The notes under the pieces were generated by a model, which did not search any database, had not been told where the DNA came from, and was given only the letters and a program-made list of their open reading frames with translations. From Eubacterium sp. MSJ-33 (GTDB lineage: Bacteria > Bacillota > Clostridia > Lachnospirales > Lachnospiraceae), in contig NZ_CP076562.1 in the NCBI RefSeq assembly GCF_022174665.1, positions 746,001 through 810,000 of the forward strand: a stretch of 64,000 bases of DNA. Reading direction: 5' to 3'. Each line of letters starts with the position of its first letter. The stretch's first letter is position 1. Positions 62,789 through 64,000 of the stretch are shown piece after piece. Position numbers and translations under genes: made by a program.

Positions 62789-63541
62789 GAAATCATCAAA
62801 ATCATCGTCATCCTCATCGTCATCATCGTCACGCTCACCATATACATTGATGTCATCATCTTCTTCTGTTTCTTCCTCTGCAGCTTCCTCAGAATGGCTT
62901 GGAGCCGGCTGTGGTGCAGGAGCTGGTTCATTTGAGAATGCACTGTCAAGATCATCTTTCTCCTCATAAGACATGTTCGAAGAAGCTGTAAACATATTGA
63001 TATTTGTATCCATCTCCGTCATATTTGTCTCAATCACATAAGTGTCATTCTCCAGAGACTCAATCAGAACACGGTAATTTTCTTTCTCCATATCATGAAT
63101 CTTCTGGAAGATATCACGCATCTCTGTAAGCTTATCCTTTGTGTAATACATTGCGCCAAGACGAATCTCATTTGCCTCCTCAGAAGCCTGATCTACGATC
63201 TGCTGTGCCTGATTTCTGGCATTCTCCAGAATCTCGTCCGCACGAATATTAGCAAGACGTGTAATCTCATTCTGCTCGATCATACGGTTTGCCTCATTGA
63301 CGGACTCCGTAATGATTGCATCGGAACGTGTTCTTGCATCGGCAAGAATCATCTCCTTGTTACGCATAATCTTCTTGCAACGCTCAATCTCACCCGGAAG
63401 CTTTAGCTCTAACTCATCTAACATCGAGAGAAGCTCCGGCTTCTGTACTGAAATCTTTGTCTGTGACAATGGCATTGGCTTACAATTTTCAATATATACC
63501 TTGATCTCCTCGATCATACTTTCAACGCCTTTTTTACCCAT
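62777..63541 (-). CDS. Coiled-coil protein with acidic tail (ATP-synthase-H/DivIVA-like)
   Basis: A 254-residue protein. The N-terminal about 40 residues are followed by a long Glu/Arg/Ala-rich coiled coil (about 30-170; ADARTRSDAIITESVNEANRMI, then EILENARNQAQQIVDQASEEAN), then a Pro/Ala linker and a tail of nearly all Asp/Glu. In databases such proteins appear as ATPase or DivIVA-like. Immediate neighbours are coaD and ylbJ, a standard clostridial arrangement. AGGAGG lies nine bases before the ATG. Confidence 0.82.
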   Translation of the reverse strand: MGKKGVESMIEEIKVYIENCKPMPLSQTKISVQKPELLSMLDELELKLPGEIERCKKIMRNKEMILADARTRSDAIITESVNEANRMIEQNEITRLANIRADEILENARNQAQQIVDQASEEANEIRLGAMYYTKDKLTEMRDIFQKIHDMEKENYRVLIESLENDTYVIETNMTEMDTNINMFTASSNMSYEEKDDLDSAFSNEPAPAPQPAPSHSEEAAEEETEEDDDINVYGERDDDDDEDDDDFDDFLDE

Positions 63542-63554
63542 CTTAAGAATCCTC

Positions 63555-64000
63555 CTATGACCTCTTTATATCCAATTCATTCATTCGCTCGATTAATTTG
63601 GGAATAATGCATGCGGGAACAAATTCAGTCAGGTCAACACCATACCTTGCATATTCCTTAACCACGCTGGAACTCAGATACGAGTACTGCGTACTTGTCG
63701 ACAAAAATACCGTGTCGACATCCTTTGCAACCATACGGTTGCTCTGTGCCATCTGCATCTCTAAATCAAAATCTGTCAAGGCACGAAGTCCCCGGATAAT
63801 CACGTTCGTATTCTTCTGACGAACGAAGTCTACCAGCAGTCCGTCAAACGATTCTACCGATACATTTTCAATCTCGGAAACTACATCTTTCAACATATTA
63901 ACACGTTCTCCCAAAGAAAACAATGGTTTTTTCGATGTATTATTCAAAACTCCGACAATTACATGGTCGAATACCGCCGCAGATCTGCGAATAATATCCA
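63555..64000 (-). CDS. coaD: Phosphopantetheine adenylyltransferase, cut by the window edge
   Basis: The penultimate enzyme of coenzyme A synthesis. The frame is open to the right edge, so the N-terminus with the HxGH site is missing. Visible are IIRRSAAVFDHVIVGVL at the edge, the FSLGERVNMLKDV helix, VDFVRQKNTNVIIRGLRALTDFDLEMQMAQSNR and the ISSS-type LSSSVVKEYARYGVDL. About 148 of roughly 160 residues are present. The reading frame is intact. Confidence 0.93.
   Translation of the reverse strand, partial: DIIRRSAAVFDHVIVGVLNNTSKKPLFSLGERVNMLKDVVSEIENVSVESFDGLLVDFVRQKNTNVIIRGLRALTDFDLEMQMAQSNRMVAKDVDTVFLSTSTQYSYLSSSVVKEYARYGVDLTEFVPACIIPKLIERMNELDIKRS

Overview
The window looks like a chromosomal segment of a low-to-moderate GC, Gram-positive anaerobic Clostridium relative, most likely a gut Lachnospiraceae (inference). 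The basis is: a clostridial-type type IV pilus operon with prepilins; the xerD / spoIIM / ADP-ribose pyrophosphatase cluster; rny, recX-recA with Gram-positive SOS boxes; a HrcA/CIRCE-controlled small heat-shock gene; a cellobiose phosphorylase; and the tmcAL / ylbJ / coiled-coil protein / coaD cluster. Most genes have AGGAGG-like ribosome binding sites. Two recognisable sporulation-family membrane proteins (SpoIIM-like, YlbJ-like) suggest a spore-former or a recent descendant of one.

Layout. 1-14.8 kb (minus strand): one type IV pilus operon reading giant GLUG-repeat prepilin, three minor pilin-like proteins, prepilin peptidase PilD, platform PilC, a PilM-PilN-like fusion, a PilO-like protein and the PilB ATPase. 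No PilT is in view. 14.9-17.3 kb: overlapping aroE-aroK fusion, azlC, azlD. 17.5-20.4 kb: two tandem paralogous lipoproteins. 20.5-24.6 kb: rpsO (minus), then aroC, an MBOAT O-acyltransferase and an SGNH-hydrolase partner (plus). 24.8-30.4 kb (minus): xerD, spoIIM-like, NUDIX, rny, recX, recA. 30.7-34 kb: AraC-type regulator and cellobiose phosphorylase, convergent. 34-36.4 kb: a 39-residue basic protein, hsp20 under a CIRCE promoter, a decayed gene, a PNPOx-like protein and a CpXC protein.

36.4-46.2 kb is a defence-type island, AT-rich in much of its length. It holds an AbiGi/AbiGii-like pair, a DUF4238 protein, and a compact five-gene minus-strand cluster: SAM methyltransferase, PLD-nuclease/helicase, small membrane protein, KAP P-loop NTPase, DUF262-HNH nuclease. 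This five-gene set is my leading candidate for a poorly described system. 46.5-55.1 kb continues as accessory DNA: a small membrane protein, SprT-like protease, Ser/Asp-rich membrane protein, divergent peptide deformylase, WYL regulator, a zinc-ribbon/SHOCT protein carrying a 17-copy 18-bp coding repeat, a leucine-rich-repeat lipoprotein operon with an XRE regulator, and a zinc-ribbon Ser/Thr kinase with a partner protein.

55.1-64 kb returns to ordinary genes: a MATE transporter behind a structured leader RNA with a terminator (candidate riboswitch), NUDIX, MalY/PatB-type lyase, DUF3737 protein, DMT transporter, tmcAL, ylbJ-like, a coiled-coil acidic protein and the edge-truncated coaD. A dispersed double-hairpin repeat occurs at 30626-30688 and 58377-58438. 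I saw no tRNA, rRNA, CRISPR array or insertion sequence. All family names come from reading the sequence, not from database searches.
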